From: Trichuris trichiura
Lineage: Eukaryota > Nematoda > Enoplea > Trichinellida > Trichuridae
Length of the DNA: 64,000 nucleotides
Reading direction: 5' to 3'
Assembly: GCA_037903355.1 (NCBI GenBank)
Contig: JBAJFE010000062.1
Location: 248,001-312,000 of the forward strand
The notes beneath the pieces are model-generated. The model was given only the letters and a program-made list of their open reading frames with translations. It was not told where the DNA came from and made no database searches. The translations under genes and the position numbers were made by a program. This document shows positions 25,203 through 40,001 of the stretch, piece by piece (position 1 is the first letter of the stretch; each line of letters starts with the position of its first letter).

Positions 25203-28200
25203 GCTTTGAAAACTTAAGGACATAATCCACAGTACTGTTTAGCCCTTAAGTGTACGTTTAAAAAAACATCTCATCCTGAATTCTTTATCAGTCTTTGAAT
25301 TAAAGCAGAACACTGAACTTTTCTTACTGCAGCGCCTTAGCCAAGTGGTCCGACTTACTTTCTTTGATTTTTCCTTGTTAATGCCACCTCCTCTTAAGCT
25401 GGTCAGATGGAAATGAACAAAAAAATAAGTGTCAGATGAGCAAGAGGAGTTAAGCGGAACTAATGGAAGGTCAAGCGTGCTCCGGGTCACTGTTGTCATG
25501 CGTACCATGTCGGTATGCACACTTGCTTAAATGGAATCTAGTGATTCATTCCCAAAACGTTGGCTACTGTCCTTTGCATAGTGCCTGTTCTCAAATGGTA
25601 ATTAATAGGAATCTTTTCTGAACTGTCTCACTTAAGCGATGCGCACCCAACGTTTCTCTACCACATTATCCAGGCATATCAAAGAATGAAGCTTCAACAT
25701 TGGAATCTATGTTTGTTCACGCCAACTGAGTCACCAGCAATAACATCACCGTCCGTTGGTTAAATGATGCGTACTTCCGCGTCAATTAACGTTCGCCTTT
25801 GAGTGAAGGTCCCGTTCACCTTCCGCCATGTTTTCTACTTTCATACAAGTTGTTCCTTTTCCTGCACTTCTGGTAGTAATGTCAAATGTTTATTCAAACA
25901 CTAAAGCGAAGCGATAACCCCATCTGCTCTGTCTATGCAAATTCCTGCTTTTCTTTTGGTGACGACTTGTCTTTGGTCAATAAGTTTCATTTTCTTTTTA
26001 TAAACATAAAATGTGATGATATATTTAATTTTTCAAAGAAATATGGCTCACTTCAATGCATGTTTAGATGCAAAAATGCCGATTTTAAAAGATGTCATTA
26101 CGTTTTCAGATAACTCGATCAGTCTATCTAAGCTTGACATGCATCAAGCCGCTCTTATCCAACCTTCACAATACTTCGTTTTTCATTACGTAATTCAAAT
26201 CACGCGGGCATATTCTGAAGCTTATGCAATCTTAAAAATAACAGTAATTTTTACGACATCCAAAACAAACGCAATTACCATAGTTTATTTTCTCAGTCTC
26301 AGCCCCATTTCAAAGACAAACAAAAACAGAACAAGTGACTCAACTTCGGAAGTGCGCTGGAGTCCTTTGATCAGTTTTCAGCCGCATTAGAAAAGAAAAA
26401 AATTGTATTAATAAGTATGCCACAAAAAGTCTGTATTATTGTATTTCCAACTATTAGGTTTAGAGTTTTTGCTATGCTTAACTTGAGAATTCGTAAGACT
26501 AAAAAGTTGAATTTTTGACAACTTTATTTCACGGATCTAATCAAGTCCATACGCTTCAATATGATTTATATTAATACCCCACATATAGCCTGAAATAGGT
26601 ATTCATTTTGCGTTCAATAGGAAAGCATTACTGCTTTGCAGCTGGCTAATGGTGGAGCGTGTGCTGAGTGTTTCATTAGTCATTATTCTAACCACTGGCT
26701 AAACCTGTAAAAGAAATTTGCGTCTTTTTAATTGTCGTGAATGGCTGAAGTGGCTTAAGCGATTATGGAAAGACTAAAAGTTCAAAAGGGAAAGGTTTTG
26801 AATATTTGCCAAATCATTCAATCTCCTGATGCGAAAGGTATCATCGAACTGTCAGTGAGACACTGTGACCAGTTGTCTTTCTGATAAACAATGTCATGCC
26901 TTGAAGCCGCAGGGAAGGCGAATCGAATAGCCTCAACTGTGGCAACTATAAAGGTACAGTTTTCTTACAAGCACCAATTGAATAGTAAAACTGGTTCTCC
27001 AGAACCACTTCTGCCGTAAACCGCTGCAGGCTCCAGTTTGCGCATGTCTCAACTGACCAATTATTGCCTGAACTCTTTTGTATAATGATCACGTGACCTA
27101 TTCTATCTTTGAGCAGTTGCATTGTTGTTTACTTGATTAAGTGCAATTCAACGAAGTTGGTCACCGTTAGCAGCAAGTTGAAACCGCTGCGCAGTCCTTC
27201 TTTTTGCGCTTACTTTGTCGAACTGGTAAGCCCTGAGGTTGACACCGAGCTGCCTTCAAAAAACCAGACGTAACCGTAATATCGCCTTTTGGAGAGAGAG
27301 CCCTTTATTTGAGTCAGCCGGCAAAATTATCAGCAACGTCTATTGTTGCGAGTAACCAAAAGAGGATGGTAGTTAACATATATAAAACGGAATTAAGATG
27401 CGGACAAGATTCGCTGCTATTCATTGAGCGCACAACGGCATCATAGAAATAAGGGATGCATTAAGTACTTATTGCAACGCTGCAACCGCTTTTGAAGGAA
27501 GTGTAGGTGGCTACTATAAGTCAGCTTTATTTCATTTTACCACATAAGGACCGCCCTCCTGGAACTGTTTGCATGTGACAAAGCTTGCCCAGCCCAATGG
27601 CCTTGTGTCACTCTTCTGCAGGCATATATGGTTCAATGGATGCTCAGCGACCGCCGGGACATGCCCTTCAAGGATACGGGCACTGTCAGTGTTTGTTCCG
27701 CTCGTTCCTGGCAATTGGCTGTTCAATGAAGCTTGATCCCTTTTCGATTCATTTCCGCGTCCCGTTCATGAATTCTTGCCTAACGTCTGCCTGTCAGCAA
27801 TGCGCGATCTATGTCAACATACAGTAGGCGACTGGAAAATAGCGTGAGACTTAGCGAGCCGTCTAACCACCACGGTTTGGTCGTTAAGAACCATAATGAA
27901 CAAATTGGAACCAGCAACGGTAGTAGAACGGAACATTTATTGCCTCGCTGCTTTTCTTGTCACTCCTCTAACCACCCTTCGGCAGTTCAAGCAGTTATAC
28001 TAGTCCACATGCGTGACTCCATATCTAGTGCTAGATTTTGTATACTTGATCAACAAGCCCCAAAGAAACGTCAGCTAGAACATACTTGCGCAAGTATTAT
28101 TACAGTTATGCTGTTACCAATTTTTTAAAGCAACTTTGTTACCAGACAAAATGTTTAGACCATAGAAATATAGCCACTTTAAGAATTAGCATATTAAAAC

Positions 28201-30920
28201 TTTTGAGCTTCTAAGAAAAAGAGAAAATGAGCAGAACAGAGTGAGATGGACAAGAAATGTTATTAAAGCTAATGGTTTTCTGGGAATATGACAAATATAG
28301 GCTATTATAAATGTCTGAAGAAAAAGGAAAGATAAAAGTACGCTACCAAAACTTTACATAGCTCCTTGGTTATTGAAAACCTGATTCTCTTTCGTGTGAC
28401 TACAAAATAAGTATAAATGTATATTTTTCCATTTAAGGCTGCTTGTCTTGTTTAGAGAGGCCACTTAAATTTTAGGCGTGACCGCTATTATTAACTGGTG
28501 AACTCTGTATAGGTTTTCTATCCATGCTCTCTGTCAGCGTAATTCTATCAGTAGTATTCTCATGACTGCCTAATACATGATCATGAAGGCAAGATCAACT
28601 AAGAATATGCCCTCCATCTTTAAAACAAAGTCATGCAGCATAGTGACTTGCTCCAGCAAGAAACATTTCAAGGTAACCTTACTTCAGCACTTCATTATAG
28701 AATTCTTAAAAGCATTTTCTGCTGATGGCATAGGATATGTACTTAACTGTGCGGCTTACTTAAACCTATGATCGTAGGATCTTCCATCTATTTGCATATT
28801 ACTTGCTTACAAAGCACAACATGAGCATTCTTTGGAAGAACAAAGTTTTATATATGGTTTACATATTTAAAAATTGAAAAGGAGCTATAATAATACAGCT
28901 ACTTGCCAGCAACTATCCAACTTTGTCATAAACCATTATTCTTACATTTAATCTACCCTGATGCACTACGTAGAGAATCAGGTGAAGCACGATTATTCCA
29001 TTCATTTTGGTAAAATTATATGACGTCAGAAAATGCCAGTTTTTACGTGCTGCTAATGTTTAAGTTAGCATAGCTCTAAAAAAATGGGTAACAGTGAATC
29101 TGTGAATGTTGTAAGTTTTGTGAAAGCAGCAAAGACCACATGTGCTCAGTTCCTTTTTCATTATTCAAATTTATGCATGCTTTCTTTTTATATTTTGTTA
29201 AACTTGTTCGTGTGGTCGATCCATCATCAGTGCGTAATACAGAAAATGTACAGTGTAATTTTTTAGGCCTCTTCACACACACTTAAATTTTTTTCCACAA
29301 TTTTTCTTCACTTAAATTCATTAAATCAGCCTACACTCAAATTTTTTCTTCACATATTATGCTTCCCCTTCCTCTTACCATTTGGTATTTTTGCGACGTC
29401 CCAGGGCATTGTTTCATTCTTTGAATGGCATTATTCAGCCTTTGCAGAATGCATACATTTTATTGGTCAGTGCTTTCAGAATAAGCATGTTTCTTTATCA
29501 GCGTTCAAAAACATATGATAAAGCCTTGTTAAGCAAGGTAGGAAATTACATCAGTCTTTCATCACGCAGCCGATATATATTCAGGTGGCTGCTTATAGAA
29601 TTCGAACCGCTCAGACGCGGCAGACATTATTTACGTAATAACGGTGACGCGAAACCTTTCTTTGATTTTGAAAACAAAACAGCATTGATGTGGCCCAGAG
29701 AGGAAGCTATCTGCGAAATATGAAGCCAATCATTTTACAATGAGCTGACCTGAGATTGTTTTAGACTTTGCTGGTAAACCTGCCATTTTATATACTCTCT
29801 TTCAGAAAAGCCAGCAGTCGGTAACATATCTTTAAAAGAAGTTTTGCTTAAACTATAGACGGTTTCTATAAGCATACAATGCATTTTAGAATTCTGTTAA
29901 GCTTATTGTCGCATTACCGACTTCTTCTTGAAACGTTTAACAAATTCATCTTTCAGAATAGCAGCTCGCGAGTCAAAAAAGATTTTTTCATGACATCATA
30001 TTTCATCAACCTTCTGCCACGTAGAACGTCAGACAATGAAACAGATAAGTTAGAAATATTCAACTTCACTTAGGTTAGTTACGAATAAGCGTCTGCTTCT
30101 GGTAATACCCTCCGTCTCTTACGTATCGAAATAAATCTTTTCTCTGTTTAATTATGTTATGTTAGCTCCCCTATAAACAGCAAAGCTAGTGACTTGCGTC
30201 ACTGCTTCGTTTGTATAGCTTTCTTTGCTTAGAGTAGAGACCGTTAGTCATTTTTATTACGCTGGCGTACTGCGCTGCTGTAACAACTAACAAGTCTTTG
30301 ATGAGACGTGTTGATGCTATTGGAAGTCATACGCTGATGACAGAGCAGAAAATATCAGAATGGTAAGCTTGAATAAAACGTTTACATTTTACTAACAGGA
30401 ATTAACTCGCAGATATAAATTAAATGAGCTGAAAAACAACTTATGAGCAGTCGGTCGACAAGGAACTCATAGGTGCATATATCAGAAGTAAACTGTAAAT
30501 GCAGAATCGTTCATCATAAAAACAAATTGGCCATTTGCCAATGAGCGAACAGACTCGGAAAAACAGCATTTCGATTACGTTATGTTTATACTTCGTCGTG
30601 CATGGGTTTTCCAGGGACAAGTAGCTTCCCCTACTTTAAATAGTTTGATGCTAGGTTCTGAGAGCTAAAGTTGCTCCAAATTATCGGCAATCCTTCATTT
30701 GCCTTATTGAGGGATTGTATCCCCCCACATGCGTAACCAAAGTAGCCAAATGAGGGAGCTAAGCTTTTGAAGTACGTTAAGTTAGTAACTCAGTTGGCAA
30801 ACGGGTCTGGTCGGCAAACAAAGTCAAGTTCGTCTAACTTTATTTGTGCAGCGGTGAATTAACACTACTGGTGACGTTGCCCTGTTGAGTACTACTAACA
30901 AGGAATTCTTTCCTAGTGGC
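25203..30920. other. Gene-poor region
   Basis: No supported exon chain. Open frames around 26013-26390, 27532-27827 and 29382-29723 lack domains. The block at 27540-27830 has higher GC and open frames on both strands and might be an old gene or transposon fossil, but nothing identifies it. Confidence 0.4.
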
Positions 30921-31434
30921 ATGCATCTGCGTGCTAGTGCATTGCTGTTGTTCCTATATGTTCCAAGCATCACAAGGTACGGCAAGTTAAATCTTTATCA
31001 TACATATCAACTGGTTTTTTAGCAGGCCTATTTTTAAGTAAAAAGGTCTGATACATTCTCTCGTTCATACGAAATAGGCAACATAAACAAGATGGCCACT
31101 TATTATAAAGTAGATGTGAAACTAGTATTAATTCTTGTGAAGTGCCAAGGAAGCTTGCTTTAATTACAGGAAAATCAAGAATTTTAATTTTGAACTATAT
31201 GCTTCAGATAGGGTACACGGCTGCAGTGTCACAGGCTTTTCGTTGCACTTGATTGTTACACCGCCAAATGAAGTTAGTCGTGAATATTATAAATTTTCAT
31301 ATTTCTATTGACATTATGCTTTTATTCCTTTCTTCTGCGACATAGATATGCAAAAGTTATTTGAATTCAAAACGCCTAAACTTCTTCAGGCCCGCTCTAC
31401 TGTTGCGAAGCAGCTTAGAGCTTTCGGGATATGA
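30921..31434 (+). CDS. Candidate small secreted protein, three exons
   Basis: Three frames chain with matching phase through good splice sites: 30921-30976, 31170-31272 and 31390-31434 (introns 193 and 117 nt), giving 67 residues. The N-terminus MHLRASALLLFLYVPSIT is a convincing signal peptide directly before an AAG|GTACGG donor. The rest (KNFNFELYASDRVHGC, ending KQLRAFGI) has one Cys and no recognised domain. The third exon is weak and the real gene may continue into the open frame at 31536-31806. Confidence 0.33.
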
Positions 31435-31535
31435 CTGACGTAATCGTCATTGTCTCATTACTAAGCACCTATAGTATAGTTACTCAAAGTGTTTTGCCCC
31501 AACGCACTGAGGACCTTTCCAGCGGCGCTCTTTGG

Positions 31536-31806
31536 ACGGCATTAGCGGTCCCTAGATGTCAGAAGCGTCATTCGCTTCTGGGTGTTCCAACTTCGATTCC
31601 ATACAGACGACTGGAGAGTTGAAAACAATGATTCGAACACAAGTGCCTTTTATCTCAAGGTCCATTGCTTATTTGGCGTTAACTGCCCCAGAACTGATCG
31701 TGGTGAAACACCTGCGGTCCAGAGCCGCTGTCAGCTTACTAGTGCCCCTTTGAAAATCGGTGTTCTAAAGAAATTAAGGTCTTCTGAATGTGAAAAATTT
31801 ATATAA
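31536..31806 (+). CDS. Open reading frame, Cys-containing, possible exon of the preceding gene
   Basis: About 90 codons stay open after a possible acceptor (ggacggcattag, 31535). The frame contains IRFWVFQL, a DDWRVENNDSNTSAFYL stretch, then LKVHCLFGVNC and further Cys, and ends CEKFI. The combination of a W...N..TS...L.V.C run followed by FG.NC is faintly like the MNNL/DSL end of Notch ligands. However, the DSL cysteine spacing is not kept and no EGF repeats follow. Treat it as an unassigned exon or gene fragment. Confidence 0.25.
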
Positions 31807-34800
31807 CTGTTATGACTAATTTAACAAATTATCAGAGTTATTTAAATTTTGCTATCTTGCCCAAGCCTTATAAAATTTAACAGTGGGGCAAGGCTGTGCC
31901 ATTGCAAATGGTAACTACCAGAACGACATATTTGTAGTTCACTTTTTACACTTTTATGCAAATAATGCCTCAGCAGACATCTGAATGCGGCCATGTTTCT
32001 GTAGTGGCACGCCTTCACCTTTTACTTTACCTCTCTGAGTCGCCTGAGAAGGAAAGACTGCTTAATTTCAAAAAATAAGACTCAAAAGAGCGTGAAGAAA
32101 AGCGTGTTTTTCCTTCAATGATTATGTTATGTTAGTTTTCAAAAAATATTTCATCCATATTTGCGCTTAGGTATCATACAAGTTCGATGTTACGTAGGAA
32201 AAGCACTTCGCTATTACTCATTGTCAGCTTTCTAAATAGAGCTCCGGAGTAAAAAATTAACCTAACCTAATCTATGTATTAATAACAAGCGGATGCGTGA
32301 AAGAGGCTGCTCACACCACTTTCGGAAAGTATAAGCATTGATACCAGTAAGAAACTTTGCATTCAAAGTTTTGACTCATAAAATTGGGAAGTAATTAGGG
32401 CATCTCAAAGGTCATCCTAAAGCGCATCACTGCAAAGGTCCTGCAACGCTTGAGGAGTCATTTCTATCCAAAGATGGATGAACGGTACTACGTATTCACC
32501 AGGTCCTCTTGAACCGGTTGAAACTGCATTTCAGCGCGACGACCTTTAGCAGAACATTGTCATCTTTTCCTCTTAGGTTCGCTTGAAGGAACACAGTTAA
32601 AGTGAGATGATTCGCTACGGTTCTCATTGTCCTTGAAGTTCGTTCCATGAAGTGAGGTCATCAGAACGGACTCAAGCTGGTTGTGATCATTTCAACTGCT
32701 TATGCGATAAAACTCATAACGAAAGTCAAGATATAACAGAATAGGTGATTAGCTTCCACGCATAATTCCTGCAGAATTGAAGAAAAAATCTCCACGCATG
32801 TTAAGCAGTACAAACTACAAAACTTCGCTGACTTTCGCTGGATTGTTCAAGCAATGCTCCTTCACTCTTTTCTGCGAATAACTGTGCTCAGTTACATAAA
32901 CTAACTTCATATAAGTGCGCATTTTTAAAGAAGCTAAGCTTGATTAGTTAAAGGATTATAAATAAGCAAATTCTTCAGTATTCATCTTTAAGGAGACGAG
33001 AACTCATAAATGCAGTTTGCACAGACTCTCATAGTTTGTTCAATGCAAACGGTGCATTTCAGGAATAAGCTTTCGTTCAATACGACGAAATGCGTTAAAA
33101 GCAGGATCACATTTATCTCGAATTGCCACTGACCAGCTAACACTTGTAGCACAGATGGGATTGCGTTGTGAACCCATAAGCTATCGGCAAAATGTTGAAA
33201 CACTACTAAACAAGCTCCACTTGTTTAAAGCTTCGCCGACAAAATTCAGAGAAGTATAAGTAGGACAAAATTACTTCCAAAAAAGAAGTTCATACGACCT
33301 GATAGAAGGCACTTTTGTATCCATGGAAAGTACAGCTTTTCTTATTTTGCGTGAAGGAATCATAGCAGGAGGAGTTGAAATCTTTCCATCAGCATACGAA
33401 CATCATTGGGTGCCCGTCTGTGCAAGAAGTTCACCAGGTTATTTTCCAGTGGTCACAATTTTTGGCCATATGCCTCTAACACTCGAAGTGGCAATGCAAG
33501 CTAAACAGTTTGCCAAATTTCCCTGTAAAATCTTGAGCAAAATAAGCTTTGAAAGAGCTAAACCTATCTGATATGCTGTCAGCACTAAAAGGGCTTAGTT
33601 AGTTTTCATCTTCATCACAGGGCAGATTAACAAGCATTGCTTGCTTCTTGAACTTTAATGTTAATAAAATATCAGATATTTGGTAAACTGACGTCTTGAA
33701 TAAATTAGTAAACAATAGGTTTTGGTAACGAGCCAACAGATAAGAGCAAAAAGACTTCCATGCTTCTCCATGGCAGCAATGCATTTCTTAAACGCTAAGT
33801 TAAAGACTTAGCTTTCAAGCGTTTGTATACGTTTTAAAGTGCTGATATGCCGTATTTTAAGTTCCAGCTGCCAGCACAAGGGGATGGTCATGGAAAAAAG
33901 GCTTTTATCCCTGCAACCATACTTTGCCATTTCAAAGTGGAAGATAACTATGAACAGATACATTTATCACGATACCAAAATAATCAGCTCATTAAAGTGG
34001 CTGTTGGTGATGGGCTCACAAGCAAACCTAGTTTATTTAGGGACTATAATAGGAATCGTTCAGTAAAATAACTTACGTAACTTTTTTGCGGCGTTATTTC
34101 ACGCTTTCATGGAAAACACATTGCTTTTAAAAAGTCTTTGCCCATTTGTCTCACTCGGGCTCTATAGAAACAACATTTAATAGGAGCGGTACCAGCGATA
34201 ACCCAAGAGTTAGCCATTTTCAGGTGAAAAAGGCCGCTCTAGCTTAAAGGAGGATATCGCTTTTGTTCTTCCCCTCAGCTTGGTTGAACGCCTACGCAGT
34301 TTCCTTGAGATTAGCCTAGAGAATTTCAAGTTCAGCCAATAGTCTCACAGACAGCAGCGATATCTCAAATGCTCAACGGCACGCTCACCCCAGTGTTTTA
34401 CGCGCACTCAGCGTCTCCTCTAATTGAGCCGCAAAGAGAGAAAAAGAGGGGGAGAGCACAAGCGAAAATGCTAAACGAAGGGGAGAGTCAGGGAGGGAGA
34501 AAAAGAAGAGAGGACTTTTCGTACAAAATTAAGGCTACCCTTTTCAACATTGAAAAGTGCAAGCAGGGAGGCCAACCTATGGTCGCTTGCAACCTGGAAA
34601 GACAAAATAGCCGAAGAAAAAAATTTTGAAAACAGTCAATGACACCCATTAGAAAAACAGGCATCAGTGATCAGCGAAGCTCGCGGCTGCTTTAACAAAG
34701 AGAGACCGATAAAGGACGCAGTGCTTGTGTATTGGAGTCTGAGATTACAGTAAAAGTGTTAATAGCATCATGTCGGCAGATGGCTCTGAATCGATGGCTT

Positions 34801-35076
34801 TAGAGATAGCGATAAGGAATGAAAAAGTTACTTTGAGACAGGGAGTTTCAAGTGCAGTATCATAGTACAATATTCCGAGGCAAAGGCAGGTTGCCGAATC
34901 ATAAGTCAAAACAAAGGCAATCCATGAGCCAATCAGAGAACGTCAATATTCCATGAAGCTGCCGACAGCGTCAATCCACTGTGAGGATACTAGGACGCGT
35001 CGACTAAATGAGCAGAGCTAAAGAAAAGTTCGCATTTGAGAAGTCTCTTCACTTTGATTTAAGCTGAGCAGCCAGA
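31807..35076. other. Gene-poor region upstream of the OVO gene
   Basis: Two plus-strand frames, 33323-33571 and 33847-34071, have coding-like texture (for example PSAYEHHWVPVCARSSPGYF) but no known domain and no joinable partners. 34400-34630 is purine-rich. The stretch just before 35077 presumably contains the OVO promoter; I see no clear TATA box. Confidence 0.35.
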
Positions 35077-36367
<1,291 letters not shown>

Positions 36368-37526
36368 CTGTATACTGGGATATATCTCTAAAACAGAGAG
36401 ATAACATGAAGAGAAAATGTAATTGCTCTGACTTGAAGAAGTAAATCAATCATGCCGCCATTGTCTTTCCTGTATTTCGCTGACGAGCGCTTTGCTAGTC
36501 TTGGTTACTTGTTCAAACGTGATACCACTTGTTCCAGAAAGGGCAATTTTATTTTCATTCGCCTTCAAAAATTTAACTAGACGAAAAAACTTTTTAATAG
36601 TTCTTTTTAAAGCGTAAGGTCACCCAAACTGAGCTGTGCTAGAAAAAGGAACGGAAAACTTGAAATGTGAAAACGCCAATTCAGGATTAGAATTTCTACA
36701 TGCAAAACAGGCTGCAAAAATTTAAGCTGTTAAATGTTAAATGCTTTGAGCATTTTTCACTATTAATGCCAAGTTTAGTTATCGCGACAAAAACGTCCCT
36801 CTCGTTTTAATTTTGAATTGACAAAATATTAGTATTGCCTTTACGGTACGAGTTTAAAAATGCATTTCGACTTCCGCTCATCCATTCGCAAACGTCTGAG
36901 TTGAGAAATTCAACAGGTTATGTTTTGGTTTTACTCTAACAGGGAAAGAGACTTCATCGCCGCAACTACTAATTGGTAAATATATTACACGTTCGAAAAT
37001 TTTAGATAATTACCGTTTTACAAAAACTGGTTTTTATTATTTATATTTTTTGTAGTGAGTCGGCAGCACGCGGCTGCTACGGTAGCAGCACAAGCATAAG
37101 TGTGTTCAAGTACTTTGAAAGTGGCTGAAAATGAAATCGAACATAGACTAAGCTGACAGCGCTTCCAGGCTTCGAATTTTTTCGCATGAACAAACGAGGC
37201 CAACATGTTTAGTCATGCACAAATATTTGTTAGATGTTCTGTACTTTCCGCAGTGCTTTACTTTAGGATTAAAGAGAAATGAATTCTTCAGCGCTACTGC
37301 TCCCTTGGTTCACACGGAAACTGGAAGAAAAGTAAACTTACGGCAATTCCGTGCTGATTTTGGATGCGGAATTTTTTATGACTTTATCTTTTATAGAAAG
37401 GGTAGTTTTATTACTGACTTATTTGGACGAAGCGTTCGGGATACACCTCCAGCTGTTCGTCAGCGCCTTGATAATAGGATATCTTGAAGATATAGTGTCT
37501 TCGTACGGGACCAAATAATTTCATTG
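36368..37526. other. Intergenic, one unassigned open frame
   Basis: A plus-strand frame at 37215-37487 (90 codons, containing TGRKVNLRQFRADFGCG and RDTPPAVRQRLDNRIS) has coding-like texture but no family I know. Its last codons coincide with the left copy of a 13-bp direct repeat that brackets the adjacent palindrome. Otherwise nothing is seen. Confidence 0.35.
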
Positions 37527-37794
37527 TTTGGTTTCTTTTTGTACGGATTTTTCGTGTCCCGTTGAATAGACTTTTATTAATAAACTTTTATTAATAAACT
37601 CTCCGGAGCTTTCGGGTCATTCGTGACCCGTCATCAGCGGCCATAAGTTGTAGGTCCTACAACTTATGACCGCTGATGACGGGTCACGAATGACCCGAAA
37701 GCTCCGGAGAGTTTATTAATAAAAGTTTATTAATAAAAGTCTATTCAACGGGACACGAAAAATCCGTACAAAAAGAAACCAAATAGGATATCTT
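37473..37794. repeat. 13-bp direct repeats flanking the palindrome
   Basis: AATAGGATATCTT occurs at 37473-37485 and again at 37782-37794, in the same orientation, on either side of the 257-bp palindrome. It could be a target duplication from insertion. However, the left copy is separated from the palindrome arm by 41 bp, so a local duplication is also possible. Confidence 0.6.
37527..37783. repeat. 257-bp near-perfect palindrome (foldback element)
   Basis: Two 128-bp arms are reverse complements around a single base at 37655, with one mismatch seen (C at 37641 against the base pairing with it). Each arm carries two copies of TTTATTAATAAA, itself a palindrome, the palindrome CTCCGGAG, and a nested hairpin. 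In the left arm this is CGGGTCA-TTCG-TGACCCG, a 7-bp stem with a UUCG-type tetraloop. The extent and near-identity suggest recent formation. No frame is coding. Confidence 0.9.
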
Positions 37795-39334
37795 AGATAA
37801 AATAACAGACTTATTTACTCGGCAAGGCATAACTAAACTTCATGCTTTCTCATTGCATAATATAAATAGTCTCAAAATGCAACACCTTGTTCGCTTTGAA
37901 GAATTATGCACAACGAAGAGCTTACATCTTTCTCTGCTTCGGCCACGACTTACGTGAGATGCCATTATGCCTTTTCGGCTTCAGTTTTAGCAACAGCGCA
38001 CATAAAACCATGGGCAAAAGCTATATGAAGCGTCTTCAATATAAATCACAAGGAAAAAATTATTTTTGTCCCCTATAATGGCAGGTAAGTGATAATAAAA
38101 GTAAAACTTTTAATATCCGTAAGTTTCAGGATTCGCTTGGACCCGTATGCAGCGGAAAGGAGCAGAATATATAAAGATGGATCTAAGGGAAGTAACAAAC
38201 CAATCACGCATTATTGTAAGACGGTTTTAAATTTTGCATGTTGTATGGTCCCCTTCGCTTGTATTATTTTTTTCTTTTCCTTAGCATATGCGTTTGCAGA
38301 CCATATCTCGCAATGCTAAGGTCTAGTCTAAGTCTACAATGAAGATCATTATATGAAAAACAATACTTTGCGCTGAGAAAAAATTTAGAAAATCATTTTA
38401 CATAAAACACAATACAACAATTAACCCCAAACATTCTTTCTCAGTGCAGAACCTTTCAAAGAGGAACATATTCTCGCACCTCAGAAGAAAATGCACACAG
38501 GTCAAAACGACTTCATCCAAACAAGTTACCAGCCCTCGCCCATACGAAGGGTGATAACAAACAAGCTCGAAAACTTTTTCTTGTTATAATTGTTCATCCT
38601 TGTATTTCACCTATACAATGCAGTGCAGCCGGCATCGCCATGAACACTCAAAATAAAATGCAAATAAGTTTGTTCGATTAGAGACGAAAGACATCAATCA
38701 AAAAAATTATACATAAACGGTTCCCATAAGTAACTTTGAAGATGCAGTTGCTTAACAACGGGAACGCGCTTTCTTTCTTTCCTTTCATAGCCACGTCCAG
38801 TTCGTGGGAGTGATTTTACCAAAATGTAACCACTCTATTTTACAAAGCAATAAGAATTTTTTACGGTCTACCGTCTTTTGCCGACATTTCATAAAGACGG
38901 TTTTCCGTACGTCTCCACAAGCCGGATAACGCTGTACAAGAAATGCCCATTCTGGCCTTGTTGTATGCCCCACCGTCATACTGTAAGTTGGCCAGCAATC
39001 CTGTTACTCTCTTTCCTGCGCGTAAACCTACATGAAAGGTTTATATTTTCGCTTAGACTAAGATAAAGCAAAACAGAATAGCTGGCACGCTCGCTGGTAA
39101 GAGCAGAACAGGATGGCCGCATGTTTAACTAAAAGGAACCTGCATTTCCTACAGAATCATTTCTTCTCACAGTCTTTACTGTCATACAGTTGCAACTGAT
39201 TGTGAGTATTTGCTAATAGGAAGATTCCTTTACGCAAATTCTTATTTTCTGCCGTTAGCAGGTAAGGCGACAGTCACAAACAAACGACTTTATTTAAATC
39301 GCTGTTTGCCTAATAAAAGTAATATTTACGTAGT
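37784..39334. other. Intergenic, one weak minus-strand candidate
   Basis: A minus-strand frame at 38785-38979 follows a good acceptor (ggccaacttacag) and reads GHTTRPEWAFLVQRYPACGD onwards to a stop. It might be a terminal exon of the minus-strand gene ending at 39335, but no phase-compatible donor was identified. Nothing else is supported. Confidence 0.3.
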
Positions 39335-39918
39335 TTATCCATGCCGACGTTTTTCAACTTTTAGACGAGACCACGTGCCAAGGCATATGTTGCGAATAAG
39401 CTTTCCTTCTTCATGCCGAACTCCATTCCATTGCGCGTATTCATGCCTTAAAGACAACGTCGTACTTTGAAGAATGTCCCTTTCTCATACCTGATTATTT
39501 TCTTGGCCAAACGAAGCTTCCTTTGTTGAATTAGGCTTAGCGCGTAATACAGACGACAACGACTGACCAGCAATTCGTTGCCAAGCAATAGGGCAATGCG
39601 CAATTGCGTAGTTGATATTTCGCCGGCCTTCACCGCCTGAACAATCTTTTCTTAGCTTTTAGCCCAACATTCAAAAGCTACATACAAATTCGTAAAAGTA
39701 GTCGCCGTATGCGGAAAATGCCCCGCCAAAAGTTGAAAGGCACCACGAAGCGTGCTCCAGCTCAAGTCGCTGATACATATAGGTCATTATCTTATCATTT
39801 CTATAAAAGAACCAAAGAGGATGCGTACGTAAAATTTGCATTTGCCCACTTTTAAGTCGTTGAAGTCGATCACACGTTTCTTAAGCGGATAAGAAAAAAA
39901 ATTAGCATACAGGCGCAT
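39335..39918 (-). CDS. Small conserved-looking protein, family not identified
   Basis: Four exons on the minus strand chain perfectly: 39918-39829, 39769-39686, 39636-39491 and 39446-39335 (introns 59, 49 and 44 nt), giving 143 residues. The product is helical. It starts MRLYANFFSYPLKKRV and continues with DFNDLKVGKCKFY, LELEHASWCLSTFGGAFSA, QLRIALLLGNELLVSRCRLY, ALSLIQQRKLRLAKKIIR and LIRNICLGTWSRL. The pattern of short helix pairs with conserved-looking Gly, Cys and Trp suggests a genuine housekeeping protein with an alpha-repeat fold, but I cannot name it. The last acceptor (gtctttaag) is unusual in ending AAG. An open frame immediately upstream (40002-40455) may be its N-terminal part: a GG|GTGATT donor would join it at phase 2. 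Confidence 0.6.
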
Positions 39919-40001
39919 ACCGCTTGTCAAATACAAGTATATGCAAAACAACAAAAATGAACTAAGACCCTTAACGAACGAATGGACAAAGCTTGAGATA
40001 A

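Noticed and set aside
27532..27827. GC-richer block with open frames on both strands
   Set aside because: No domain, no start or splice support; could be a fossil but cannot be identified from sequence alone.
39210..39470. Plus-strand 86-codon frame
   Set aside because: Antisense shadow of the last exon of the minus-strand gene at 39335-39918.
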